DNA from: Deltaproteobacteria bacterium CG07_land_8_20_14_0_80_60_11
Lineage (GTDB): Bacteria; Desulfobacterota; Desulfobaccia; Desulfobaccales; 0-14-0-80-60-11
Assembly: GCA_002779455.1 (NCBI GenBank)
Contig: PEWM01000076.1
Location: 1 to 6,005 of the forward strand
Length of the DNA: 6,005 nucleotides
Direction of reading: 5' to 3'
Shown: in pieces, positions 1-4,336 of the stretch
Layout: every line of letters starts with the position of its first letter
Numbering within the stretch: the first letter of the stretch is position 1
Position numbers and translations under genes: made by a program
The notes under the pieces: generated by a model
Databases searched by the model: none
What the model saw: the letters and a program-made list of their open reading frames with translations, nothing else
Told to the model about the DNA's origin: nothing

Positions 1-2
1 CC

Positions 3-230
3 TTAAAACTATTTCTGCTGATCTGCGTGGTGGGACGGCTTCCCGGCACCCTGCTCCTGACCCTCCAGGGGGCCAAGGTTTATCAGGGCGACTATTACAG
101 CACCCTGATCATCCTGGGACTGTGCCTGGTGCTCGTCCTGGTTCTGGGGTACTACCGGGAGCTGGTGTACCGCTGGATCAGGCGTTTTGACCATCCGGAA
201 GAGAAAGCGCTGGGTTCAGGAAACAAGTAA
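3..230 (+). CDS. TVP38/TMEM64-like (VTT domain) membrane protein, C-terminal fragment
   Basis: The reading frame is open from the left window edge to TAA at 228-230, so only the last 75 residues are visible. They begin with a hydrophobic stretch, then GRLPGTLLLTLQGAKV, then a strongly hydrophobic segment (STLIILGLCLVLVLVLGYY) and a basic cytoplasmic-looking tail (RELVYRWIRRF). The GRLPGT motif followed by a last transmembrane helix and short charged tail is typical of the end of TVP38/TMEM64 (SNARE-associated/DedA-like) inner-membrane proteins, some of which are lipid scramblases or transport-associated. The family call rests on this short tail only. The next gene starts 69 nt downstream on the same strand, so co-transcription is possible; between them lies only a weak 6-bp stem (GAAGGG 239-244 with CCCTTC 259-264) and no convincing terminator or promoter. 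Confidence 0.6.
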   Translation, partial: LKLFLLICVVGRLPGTLLLTLQGAKVYQGDYYSTLIILGLCLVLVLVLGYYRELVYRWIRRFDHPEEKALGSGNK

Positions 231-299
231 TTAGGAAGGAAGGGCCGGCTACCCCCGACCCTTCTCTCAGTAATAAACCCCGAGTAAAGGGAGCAAACC

Positions 300-1316
300 A
301 TGGCTATGGACCCTGAAGGCGGTTTCGGCCAAATCATGTCCATGGCCCGGGGTTTCCAGGTCGCCAAGATGCTCATGGTGGCCGTGGACCTGGGCCTGTT
401 CGATTTCCTGGCGGAACCGAAGAGCGCGGTGGAGACCGCAGCCTGGCTCAAGGCCGACGCCCGGGGCGCCGGCATTTTTTTGAATGGCCTGGCGGCATTG
501 GGACTCGTGGACAAGAGCGGGGATTATTTCAAGAATAGTGAACTGGCCTCCCGCTACCTGGTGCAGGGCTCGGAAAACTACCGGGGGGCCATCATCAAGC
601 ACATTGAGCACACCTGGGAGCGGGGCTGGAAAGACCTGAAGGAGACGGTCCTGTTGGGCCACCCCCCGCAGGCGGACCCGGAAAAATGGTTGGATGCCCG
701 CCCCGAACGGGACGAAGCCGAGGTCCGGGCCTTTACCTGGGGCATGCACGCCATCGCCCGGGACCTGGCGCCCCAGGTGGCGGCCAGGCTGGACCTTTCC
801 GGCGTGCGCCGCCTCCTGGACCTGGGGGGCGGCCCGGCCACCTATGCCATTAACTTTGCCCAGGCCAATCCGGGGCTTCAGGCCACGGTCTTCGACCTGC
901 CCATGCCCCTAGAGATCGCCCGAGAAAATATCGGGAAAAACGGCCTGACGGACCGGGTGGGCGCCCTGGCGGGGAATTTTCTCCAGGATGACATCGGCAC
1001 GGGCTACGATTTCATCTGGATCTCCCAGATCCTCCACAGCCATGACGAGGGGCAGTGCCGGTTCATCATTGCCAAGGCGGTGGCGGCCCTGGCCCCCGGC
1101 GGCGCCCTGGCGATACAAGACTTCTACCTCAACGCCGACGGCGTCAGCCCCGCGGGCGCGGCCATGTTCGGGGTCCACATGCTGGCCGTTACCCCCCGGG
1201 GCCGGGCCTACACGCATGATGAAGTGGCGGCCTGGATGCAGGCGGCGGGGCTGGCGACGCCGGAGTTCATCCAGAGCGGCATGGACGCCAGCATTCTGGT
1301 GGCGAAAAAGCGGTAG
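300..1316 (+). CDS. SAM-dependent O-methyltransferase (plant-type/acetylserotonin O-methyltransferase family)
   Basis: A 338-residue protein, normal length for the Methyltransf_2 family, which transfers the methyl group of S-adenosylmethionine to a small-molecule hydroxyl. Residues about 10-90 look like the helical winged-helix dimerisation domain (MARGFQVAKMLMVAVDLGLFDFL, then LNGLAALGLVDKSGDYFKNS). The Rossmann domain follows: motif I LLDLGGGPATY at 172-182, the FDLP acidic strand at 198-201, GNFLQDD near 225-231 and a hydrophobic FIWISQILHSHDE strand. His246 in ILHSHDE occupies the usual catalytic base position, although the common HDW context is replaced by HSH. The C-terminal GRAYTHDEVAAWMQAAGL is the usual family ending. 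The ATG at 300 is preceded by AAAGGGAG at 286-293 with 6 nt spacing; an in-frame ATG at 306 is a weaker alternative. The substrate cannot be read from sequence, since BchU-like, phenazine and polyketide methyltransferases share this architecture. Confidence 0.88.
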   Translation: MAMDPEGGFGQIMSMARGFQVAKMLMVAVDLGLFDFLAEPKSAVETAAWLKADARGAGIFLNGLAALGLVDKSGDYFKNSELASRYLVQGSENYRGAIIKHIEHTWERGWKDLKETVLLGHPPQADPEKWLDARPERDEAEVRAFTWGMHAIARDLAPQVAARLDLSGVRRLLDLGGGPATYAINFAQANPGLQATVFDLPMPLEIARENIGKNGLTDRVGALAGNFLQDDIGTGYDFIWISQILHSHDEGQCRFIIAKAVAALAPGGALAIQDFYLNADGVSPAGAAMFGVHMLAVTPRGRAYTHDEVAAWMQAAGLATPEFIQSGMDASILVAKKR

Positions 1317-1327
1317 GTTTTAAAACA

Positions 1328-1423
1328 GGGGGAAAAGGGGAAAAGGGGAAAAGGGGGTGAAAGCCAGGGAACTGTTGATGGTCTTTCCCTTTTCGCCTCT
1401 TCGCCTTTTCCCCTTTTCCCCCC
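1328..1423. terminator. Long imperfect inverted repeat between convergent genes; probable bidirectional terminator
   Basis: The left arm 1328-1357 is four G-runs (G5, G4, G4, G5) separated by exact A4 spacers. The right arm 1394-1423 carries the matching C and T runs (C6, T4, C4, T4, then degenerate CGCC and CTCTT). The arms pair over roughly 30 bp with a few mismatches around a central region at 1364-1382. On the plus strand the stem is followed by AAGGTTTTT (1424-1432), and on the minus strand by TGTTTTAAAAC. This suits termination of both the methyltransferase (stop 1314-1316) and the convergent epimerase (stop 1448-1450). The G-rich arm also fits the G-quadruplex consensus. Confidence 0.6.
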
Positions 1424-1447
1424 AAGGTTTTTCGCCCTTTCCCCTTT

Positions 1448-2350
1448 TCACCCCAAAAGGTTTTCCAGCGCCGCCTCAATGGTGGCGAACCTGAAGGTGA
1501 AGCCCGCGTCCAGCAACCGCTTGGGCAAGACCAACTGCCCCGTGAGCAGGGTGTCGGCAAATTCCCCCAAAATTAGGCGCAGCATGAATTCCGGGGCCGG
1601 TATGAAGCTGGGCCGGCGCAAGGCCCGGCCCAGGGTGCGGCTCAGGTCCCGGTTGCGCACCGGGTTGGGCGCGGTGAGATTCACGGAGCCGGAAATTTCC
1701 GGGTTCGCCTGGATAAACTGGAAGGCTCGGGCGTGGTCGGCCTGGTGGATCCAGGAAAACCACTGGGCCCCGGAGCCGATGGGTCCACCTAAAAACTTCT
1801 TGAACAGGGGCGCCATCTGAGACAGGGCCCCGCCGTCCCGGCCCAGGACGATGCCGAAGCGGGTGACCACCACCCGGACTCCCAGATCCTGAGCCTTCAG
1901 GGCTTCGGCCTCCCAGTTCCGGGACAGTTCCCCCAGAAAGCCGGTGTCCGGCGGGGAGTCTTCGGTGAGTTCCTCATCCCCCCGGGGCCCGTAGTAGCCC
2001 ACCGCCGACGTGCTGCAGAAGAGCTGCCGCCGGTCCCCCGCGGCCAGGGCGGCCACCAGATTGCGGGTGGTGCGCTCCCGGCTCTCCATGATTTCCTTTT
2101 TCCGGGCCTCGGTCCAGCGGCTGAAAATCGAGGCCCCCGCCAGATTGATGATCCAGTCATGCTCCGGTACCGCTGCCATCCAGGGCCCCTCCTGGGTGGG
2201 GTCGCCCGCGAGATAGCTGATGCCGGCTGGGGCCGGGGAAGCGGGTTGGGCCCGGCGGCTGAGGATGGTGATGGCGTGGCCCGCCTGGGCCAGTTCCCGG
2301 GACAGATAGGCGCCCACAAAGCCCGTACCGCCGGTCATAAACACCTTCAT
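1448..2350 (-). CDS. TIGR01777/YfcH-type NAD(P)-binding SDR epimerase family protein
   Basis: A 300-residue protein of full family length. The N-terminus MKVFMTGGTGFVGAYLSREL contains the GxxGxxG dinucleotide-binding glycine motif (residues 7-13). HDWIINLAGASIFSRWTEARKKEI (64-87) is the family signature after strand 4, and STSAVGYYG (113-121) is the active-site strand where these proteins have YYG rather than a classical YxxxK. RFGIVLGRDGGAL (164-175), WFSWIHQADHA (197-207) and GSVNLTAPNPVRNRD (221-235) are also typical. The C-terminal part (about 245-300, RRPSFIPAPEFMLRLILGEFADTLLTG) matches the DUF1731 tail. The cellular role of the family is poorly defined; the E. coli homologue is YfcH. 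The ATG at 2348-2350 has a modest GAGGG upstream. The stop lies 25 nt from the hairpin shared with the methyltransferase. Confidence 0.93.
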   Translation of the reverse strand: MKVFMTGGTGFVGAYLSRELAQAGHAITILSRRAQPASPAPAGISYLAGDPTQEGPWMAAVPEHDWIINLAGASIFSRWTEARKKEIMESRERTTRNLVAALAAGDRRQLFCSTSAVGYYGPRGDEELTEDSPPDTGFLGELSRNWEAEALKAQDLGVRVVVTRFGIVLGRDGGALSQMAPLFKKFLGGPIGSGAQWFSWIHQADHARAFQFIQANPEISGSVNLTAPNPVRNRDLSRTLGRALRRPSFIPAPEFMLRLILGEFADTLLTGQLVLPKRLLDAGFTFRFATIEAALENLLG

Positions 2351-2430
2351 GATAGCTGCCCTCGCTTCCTAACGGGCCGGGGATCGGGTCCGGTCCTTCA
2401 ACCCGGCAGCCATCCCCGCTCCCACGATTG

Positions 2431-2459
2431 GCGGCGGCGTCCGGTGACTGCGCCGCCGC
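2431..2459. repeat. 9-bp GC-rich hairpin in epimerase upstream region
   Basis: GCGGCGGCG (2431-2439) pairs perfectly with CGCCGCCGC (2451-2459) across an 11-nt loop. Its placement resembles a REP-like intergenic hairpin or a leader structure of the minus-strand epimerase. No T-run follows on the plus strand (TACATTTATTC). Confidence 0.45.
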
Positions 2460-2497
2460 TACATTTATTCAAAGTTAAACACCTTTTTCATAAGAGA

Positions 2498-2516
2498 GTG
2501 TTATCTTAAGATACAC
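2498..2516. promoter_or_regulatory. Near-perfect palindrome, possible operator
   Basis: TATCTTAAGATA (2502-2513) is a perfect 12-bp palindrome, extended by GTG (2498-2500) and CAC (2514-2516) with one unpaired T at 2501. It sits in the AT-rich part of the intergenic region, where a promoter for the minus-strand epimerase would be expected. A regulator binding site is inference from symmetry and position alone. Confidence 0.3.
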
Positions 2517-2597
2517 GAGAACAATTTCTGATCTTCTGTAAAATTCTCCCCCTGTTTTTTAACCCCTGTGATCAATTGCTAAATGGGCGGTAGAATC

Positions 2598-2661
2598 TAT
2601 CCCTTTGCCGGAAGCCGGATAGAAGGGATACAGGCGGCCTCCTCCGGCCGGAGGAGGCCGC
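2598..2661 (-). terminator. Tandem hairpins downstream of the secreted-protein gene, including a perfect 28-nt palindrome
   Basis: The palindrome 2634-2661 (left half GCGGCCTCCTCCGG, right half its exact complement) begins 21 nt beyond the stop codon of the minus-strand gene. A second hairpin, TATCCCTT (2598-2605) with AAGGGATA (2623-2630), follows and encloses an inner CCGG-AAG-CCGG stem. Neither has a U-run in the minus direction, so classical intrinsic termination is uncertain. On the plus strand the palindrome is followed by GCGGTTTTCC. It could equally be a REP-type repeat or mRNA 3'-end stabiliser. Confidence 0.45.
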
Positions 2662-2682
2662 GCGGTTTTCCTATGAGGCGCG

Positions 2683-3357
2683 TTAGCGCCTGAACCGGAT
2701 GGAGTCGATAATTCTCTGCAATTCGGCCCGGTTGGCGTTAAAGTCTTTGGGTTCGCTATGGGCCATGAAGCTATACATATAATTCTGGCCATCATAGCAT
2801 TGCCACTGAATCCGTTGAAAACCTCCTGAACCCTTCTCCGCGGTTTCGATGGTCTCCCAGCCCATGACCCCGTCTTTTCCGCCTTGGTCACGCCGCTTCA
2901 CGGCCATATATTTGCCGATGCCCTTTTCTTCCATGGCCTGTTTATAGGAGGCGTCCACCGCCGCCTTGCGCGGGAAGCTGGGCACCATTTGCGTCCAGTG
3001 GATATTAAACCCGCAGGTGGTTCCGGGCTTCATGAAGATGATATTTTCTCTTTCGGCATTACCGGCGGGGTCGCCCCTCTCCAGACGCCACCCGGCCGGA
3101 ATGGTATAGGAGAAAGACCGGACTTTGTTTTGATAGGTCACCGGCGCAGTGGACACCCCGGTTTTCGTATCGCTCATGGATGCCGACCCCTCGTAGGCTT
3201 TGGTCGGCGCCGGCTGGGTTGCCGGTTGCCCCGGCCGGGCCGCCTCAACGCCCCGCTGAATGACGCCCCACTGGGCCAAGAGGTCCGACGGCGCCAACGT
3301 CAGGCAGGAAAGTCCGCACAACGCCGCCACCGTCAACAACCAGACAGTTTTTCTCAT
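2683..3357 (-). CDS. Secreted protein with PsbP/DcrB-like domain, function unknown
   Basis: The gene encodes 224 residues with a clear Sec signal peptide (MRKTVWLLTVAALCGLSC, hydrophobic to about residue 26) and a likely cleavage after SDLLA, before QWGV. A Pro/Ala/Gln-rich linker (about 40-60) leads to a globular domain (about 77-224). Its FSYTIPAGWRLER strand pair, IIFMKPGTTCGFNIHW, a helix (RKAAVDASYKQAMEEKGIG) and the terminal helix and strand AELQRIIDSIRFRR resemble the PsbP/Mog1/DcrB alpha-beta sandwich. This is a fold-level guess; no catalytic motif is visible. Cys115 and Cys187 could form a disulfide after export. The start at 3357 is preferred over an upstream ATG at 3387 because AAAGGAG (3365-3371) lies 7 nt before it and the signal peptide starts cleanly there. 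The stop codon sits in the loop of a small GGCGC/GCGCC stem (2677-2690). It lies 43 nt downstream of the Cys-rich gene, probably in the same transcript. Confidence 0.8.
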   Translation of the reverse strand: MRKTVWLLTVAALCGLSCLTLAPSDLLAQWGVIQRGVEAARPGQPATQPAPTKAYEGSASMSDTKTGVSTAPVTYQNKVRSFSYTIPAGWRLERGDPAGNAERENIIFMKPGTTCGFNIHWTQMVPSFPRKAAVDASYKQAMEEKGIGKYMAVKRRDQGGKDGVMGWETIETAEKGSGGFQRIQWQCYDGQNYMYSFMAHSEPKDFNANRAELQRIIDSIRFRR

Positions 3358-3392
3358 GTTGGGTCTCCTTTGGATTCGGGTTTTCATTTAAG

Positions 3393-3420
3393 GCAAAGCC
3401 TCAGGTGGCCTGGGCTTTGC
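3393..3420 (-). other. Intercistronic hairpin over the stop codon of the upstream gene
   Basis: GCAAAGCC (3393-3400) pairs with GGCTTTGC (3413-3420), and after one bulged T the stem continues CAGG (3402-3405) with CCTG (3409-3412), closing on a TGG loop. The stop codon of the Cys-rich gene (3401-3403) lies inside the stem. No U-run follows in the minus direction, so this is more likely an RNA-processing, attenuation or stability element between the two genes than a full terminator. Confidence 0.45.
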
Positions 3421-3835
3421 GCCAACCGGCGGCCTTGAGCCGGGCCACGTGGGCGACCCACTCAGAGCGCAGCGATTGGAGATAAAGGGCCAGGTCCTGC
3501 TCAATGAGGGGCGCCAGCCGCTGGTGCAGCCGGGTGTTGACCTCCTGGTCCCCCGGGGCCAGCCCCTGCCAGCTCAGGTAACCGGCATCGAAGATAAACG
3601 CCGGGGTGGCCCGGTCCCTGATACCCCTGGCGGTGAAATAAGCCTGGGCCCGGTCCACGTCATATTCCAGGACCCAGCCGCAGTCCTGGAGCATGGCGTC
3701 ATCCCCGATGCTGCCGGGCCGGCATTCGGGGCAAAAAAGGTTGACCAGGATTTCGGCGGGCAAGAGGTTGTCCCGGCAGCTCAGATAGGCGGAGTTGCGG
3801 CCACAGGAGCAGAAGCGGCGCAGGTTCATGCACAT
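3401..3835 (-). CDS. Conserved-looking Cys-rich hypothetical protein, putative zinc-binding N-terminus
   Basis: A 144-residue cytosolic-looking protein with no signal peptide or membrane segment. The first 52 residues hold seven cysteines (2, 9, 11, 20, 35, 38, 52). The arrangement CSCG (9-12), LSC (18-20) and FCPEC (34-38) resembles a zinc-ribbon-like site with a CxC knuckle and a CxxC knuckle. The remainder is helix-rich (DRAQAYFTARGIRDR, then NTRLHQRLAPLIEQDLALYLQSLRSEWVAHVARLKAAGW) and contains TPAFIFDAGYLSW. I do not recognise a named family. The start at 3835 is chosen over the in-frame ATG at 3883 because a very strong Shine-Dalgarno, AAGGGGAGGT (3842-3851), lies 6 nt upstream; ATG 3829 is a possible alternative. 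It is the first gene of a likely two-gene unit with the secreted protein. Confidence 0.72.
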   Translation of the reverse strand: MCMNLRRFCSCGRNSAYLSCRDNLLPAEILVNLFCPECRPGSIGDDAMLQDCGWVLEYDVDRAQAYFTARGIRDRATPAFIFDAGYLSWQGLAPGDQEVNTRLHQRLAPLIEQDLALYLQSLRSEWVAHVARLKAAGWRKAQAT

Positions 3836-3882
3836 AGCCCGACCTCCCCTTGTTGCAAGAGAACAGCAGCGAAATCGAATCA

Positions 3883-3911
3883 TACATACTATTTTTCGAC
3901 TATAATGACAA
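3883..3911 (-). promoter_or_regulatory. Candidate sigma70-like promoter for the Cys-rich gene
   Basis: Read on the minus strand, TTGTCA (3906-3911) is separated by 17 nt from TATGTA (3883-3888), about 50 nt upstream of the start codon. The -35 matches 5 of 6 consensus bases, but the -10 matches only 3 of 6. A TATAAT on the opposite strand (3901-3906) has no -35 partner. Confidence 0.35.
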
Positions 3912-4026
3912 GAACCTTAATGGTGGGAGGCGCGGTTTCCCTGAAACGGGCCGGGGGCCGGGGCGCTCCAGGGGGGAGTCCCAGACCCGCAGCTCTGACC
4001 CTGATAAACCTACTCGTTTCCCAGGA
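3912..4026. other. Non-coding flank left of the IS, no gene seen
   Basis: No ORF here has a ribosome binding site or protein-like composition. The sequence is G-rich (several G4-G6 runs around 3950-3980) and contains a small GTTTC-CCT-GAAAC hairpin (3935-3947). It looks like degenerate intergenic repeat DNA. Confidence 0.5.
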
Positions 4027-4054
4027 CTTCGGCCCATCCATAAAGCCTGACATG
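4027..4054 (+). repeat. Imperfect direct repeat, left copy
   Basis: CTTCGGCCCATCCATAAAGC followed by CTGACATG resembles 5399-5427 on the other side of the IS, with 24 aligned identities over about 28 positions and one indel. Both copies are in the same orientation. The two copies are too diverged and too far outside the element ends to be a target duplication, so this is probably a family of host interspersed repeats. Confidence 0.45.
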
Positions 4055-4060
4055 GGAATT

Positions 4061-4081
4061 ATCCCCCCTCACCCCGACCCT
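4061..4081. repeat. Left half of a REP-like repeat interrupted by the IS
   Basis: ATCCCCCCTCACCCCGACC plus core CT (4080-4081), joined to CTCCCTTAAAAATCGGGGG (from 5305), reconstitutes a contiguous CCCCTCACCCCGACCCTCTCCC-type sequence. This form is commonly seen as an interspersed intergenic repeat in bacterial genomes. The rejoined arms could fold, for example CCCCGA with TCGGGG. The repeat family is assigned from memory, not a search. Confidence 0.55.
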
Positions 4082-4083
4082 TG

Positions 4084-4089
4084 TATCTT
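4084..4089 (+). promoter_or_regulatory. -10 half of the circle-junction promoter (left end)
   Basis: TATCTT matches 4 of 6 bases of the -10 consensus. In the integrated state the position 17 nt upstream holds ATCCCC, so there is no -35 box. In the excised circle it lies exactly 17 nt downstream of TTGACA from the right end. It overlaps a 7-bp inverted repeat, GTATCTT (4083-4089) with AAGATAC (4095-4101), of unknown role. Confidence 0.65.
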
Positions 4090-4163
4090 AGGTAAAGATA
4101 CGCTTGATTGGTAGTGGTGGTCCAAGTTAATGTTGGCAGAAGGACATGGTAGTTTCCCTGGGC

Positions 4164-4201
4164 CCAGCCTGGGGCAGGCCCGAGGGCCTGCCCCAGGCTG
4201 G
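4164..4201 (+). other. Perfect 18-bp hairpin, likely 5' domain of the bridge RNA
   Basis: CCAGCCTGGGGCAGGCCC (4164-4181) pairs without mismatch with GGGCCTGCCCCAGGCTGG (4184-4201) around a GA loop. Its position just before the target-binding loop corresponds to the 5' stem-loop of known bridge RNAs. It might also reduce read-through into the transposase. Confidence 0.7.
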
Positions 4202-4205
4202 CGGG

Positions 4206-4263
4206 CGTGGCAGGCCGTCCCGACCCTTGGTCTTTTAAGACCGCTGAGAGCGTGGCCGCCACG
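4206..4263 (+). other. Bridge RNA target-binding loop
   Basis: The closing stem is CGTGGC (4206-4211), bulged A, GGCC (4213-4216), paired with GGCC (4254-4257) and GCCACG (4258-4263), giving 10 bp. The apical stem GGTCTT-TT-AAGACC is 4229-4242. The left target guide CCCGACCCT (4219-4227) on the 5' side of the internal loop equals the left flank plus core (4073-4081). The right target guide GAGAG (4246-4250) on the 3' side is the reverse complement of core plus right flank CTCTC (5303-5307). The next two bases of the right guide (CT) do not pair with the flank. Confidence 0.87.
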
Positions 4264-4267
4264 TCCT

Positions 4268-4332
4268 CTTGACCTCAACCCGAACAGTCGCATGGGCCCC
4301 TGAGCCCGAATTTGCAAGGAAGGGAGTTCAAG
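4268..4332 (+). other. Bridge RNA donor-binding loop
   Basis: The closing stem CTTGACCTC (4268-4276) pairs with GAGTTCAAG (4324-4332) with one C/T mismatch, and the apical stem is GGGC (4294-4297) with GCCC (4304-4307). The left donor guide ACAGTCGC (4284-4291) equals the right end of the element (5296-5303), though the base after it is A where the core has T. The right donor guide UGCAAG (4313-4318) pairs with CTTGTA at the left end (4080-4085), using one G-T wobble. The 3' strand also contains the transposase ribosome-binding region (AAGGGAG, 4320-4326). Confidence 0.85.
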
Positions 4333-4336
4333 GAAC

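Larger units (their letters stand above)
2351..2682. other. Hairpin-rich intergenic gap of about 330 bp
   Basis: This gap lies upstream of the epimerase gene and downstream of the 224-residue secreted-protein gene, both on the minus strand. No convincing coding sequence was found. It contains, from left to right, a 9-bp GC hairpin (2431-2459), an AT-rich stretch with a TATCTTAAGATA palindrome (2502-2513), an 8-bp hairpin (2598-2630) and a perfect 28-nt palindrome (2634-2661). The AT-rich part (about 2460-2570) is the likely site of the epimerase promoter, but no clear -35/-10 pair could be fixed. Confidence 0.6.
4096..4334 (+). ncRNA. IS110 bridge RNA (target- and donor-binding guide RNA)
   Basis: The 5' end is estimated about 7 nt after the junction-promoter -10, and the 3' end from the last closing stem; both are approximate, and a processed form could start nearer 4150. 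The order is an 18-bp hairpin (4164-4201), a target-binding loop (4206-4263), then a donor-binding loop (4268-4332), ending 2 nt before the transposase ATG. This is the organisation known for IS621, where the RNA binds the recombinase and pairs with both the donor junction and the genomic target. The assignment rests on stem complementarity and on guide sequences matching the actual flanks and ends of this element, not on homology alone. Because the RNA overlaps the transposase leader, one transcript probably supplies both, or the RNA is processed from it. Confidence 0.87.

Noticed and set aside
2884..3438. 184-residue plus-strand ORF
   Set aside because: It is antisense to the secreted protein and the end of the Cys-rich gene, is rich in Gly, Arg, Pro and His as expected of a shadow frame, and has no recognisable domain.
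3835..3883. Longer N-terminus of the Cys-rich protein starting at 3883
   Set aside because: It would run through the strong Shine-Dalgarno at 3842-3851 and into the candidate promoter; the start at 3835 is better placed.
3877..3906. TATAAT at 3901-3906 as the -10 of a plus-strand promoter or of the IS left end
   Set aside because: There is no -35 at 16-18 nt upstream in the chromosome. Using it as the left-end -10 would place the end about 190 nt further left, in conflict with the guide matches at 4073-4085.
3449..4114. 221-residue plus-strand ORF
   Set aside because: It overlaps the Cys-rich gene antisense and runs through repeat DNA into the IS left end. The opposite strand has a strong ribosome binding site and a sensible Cys pattern.
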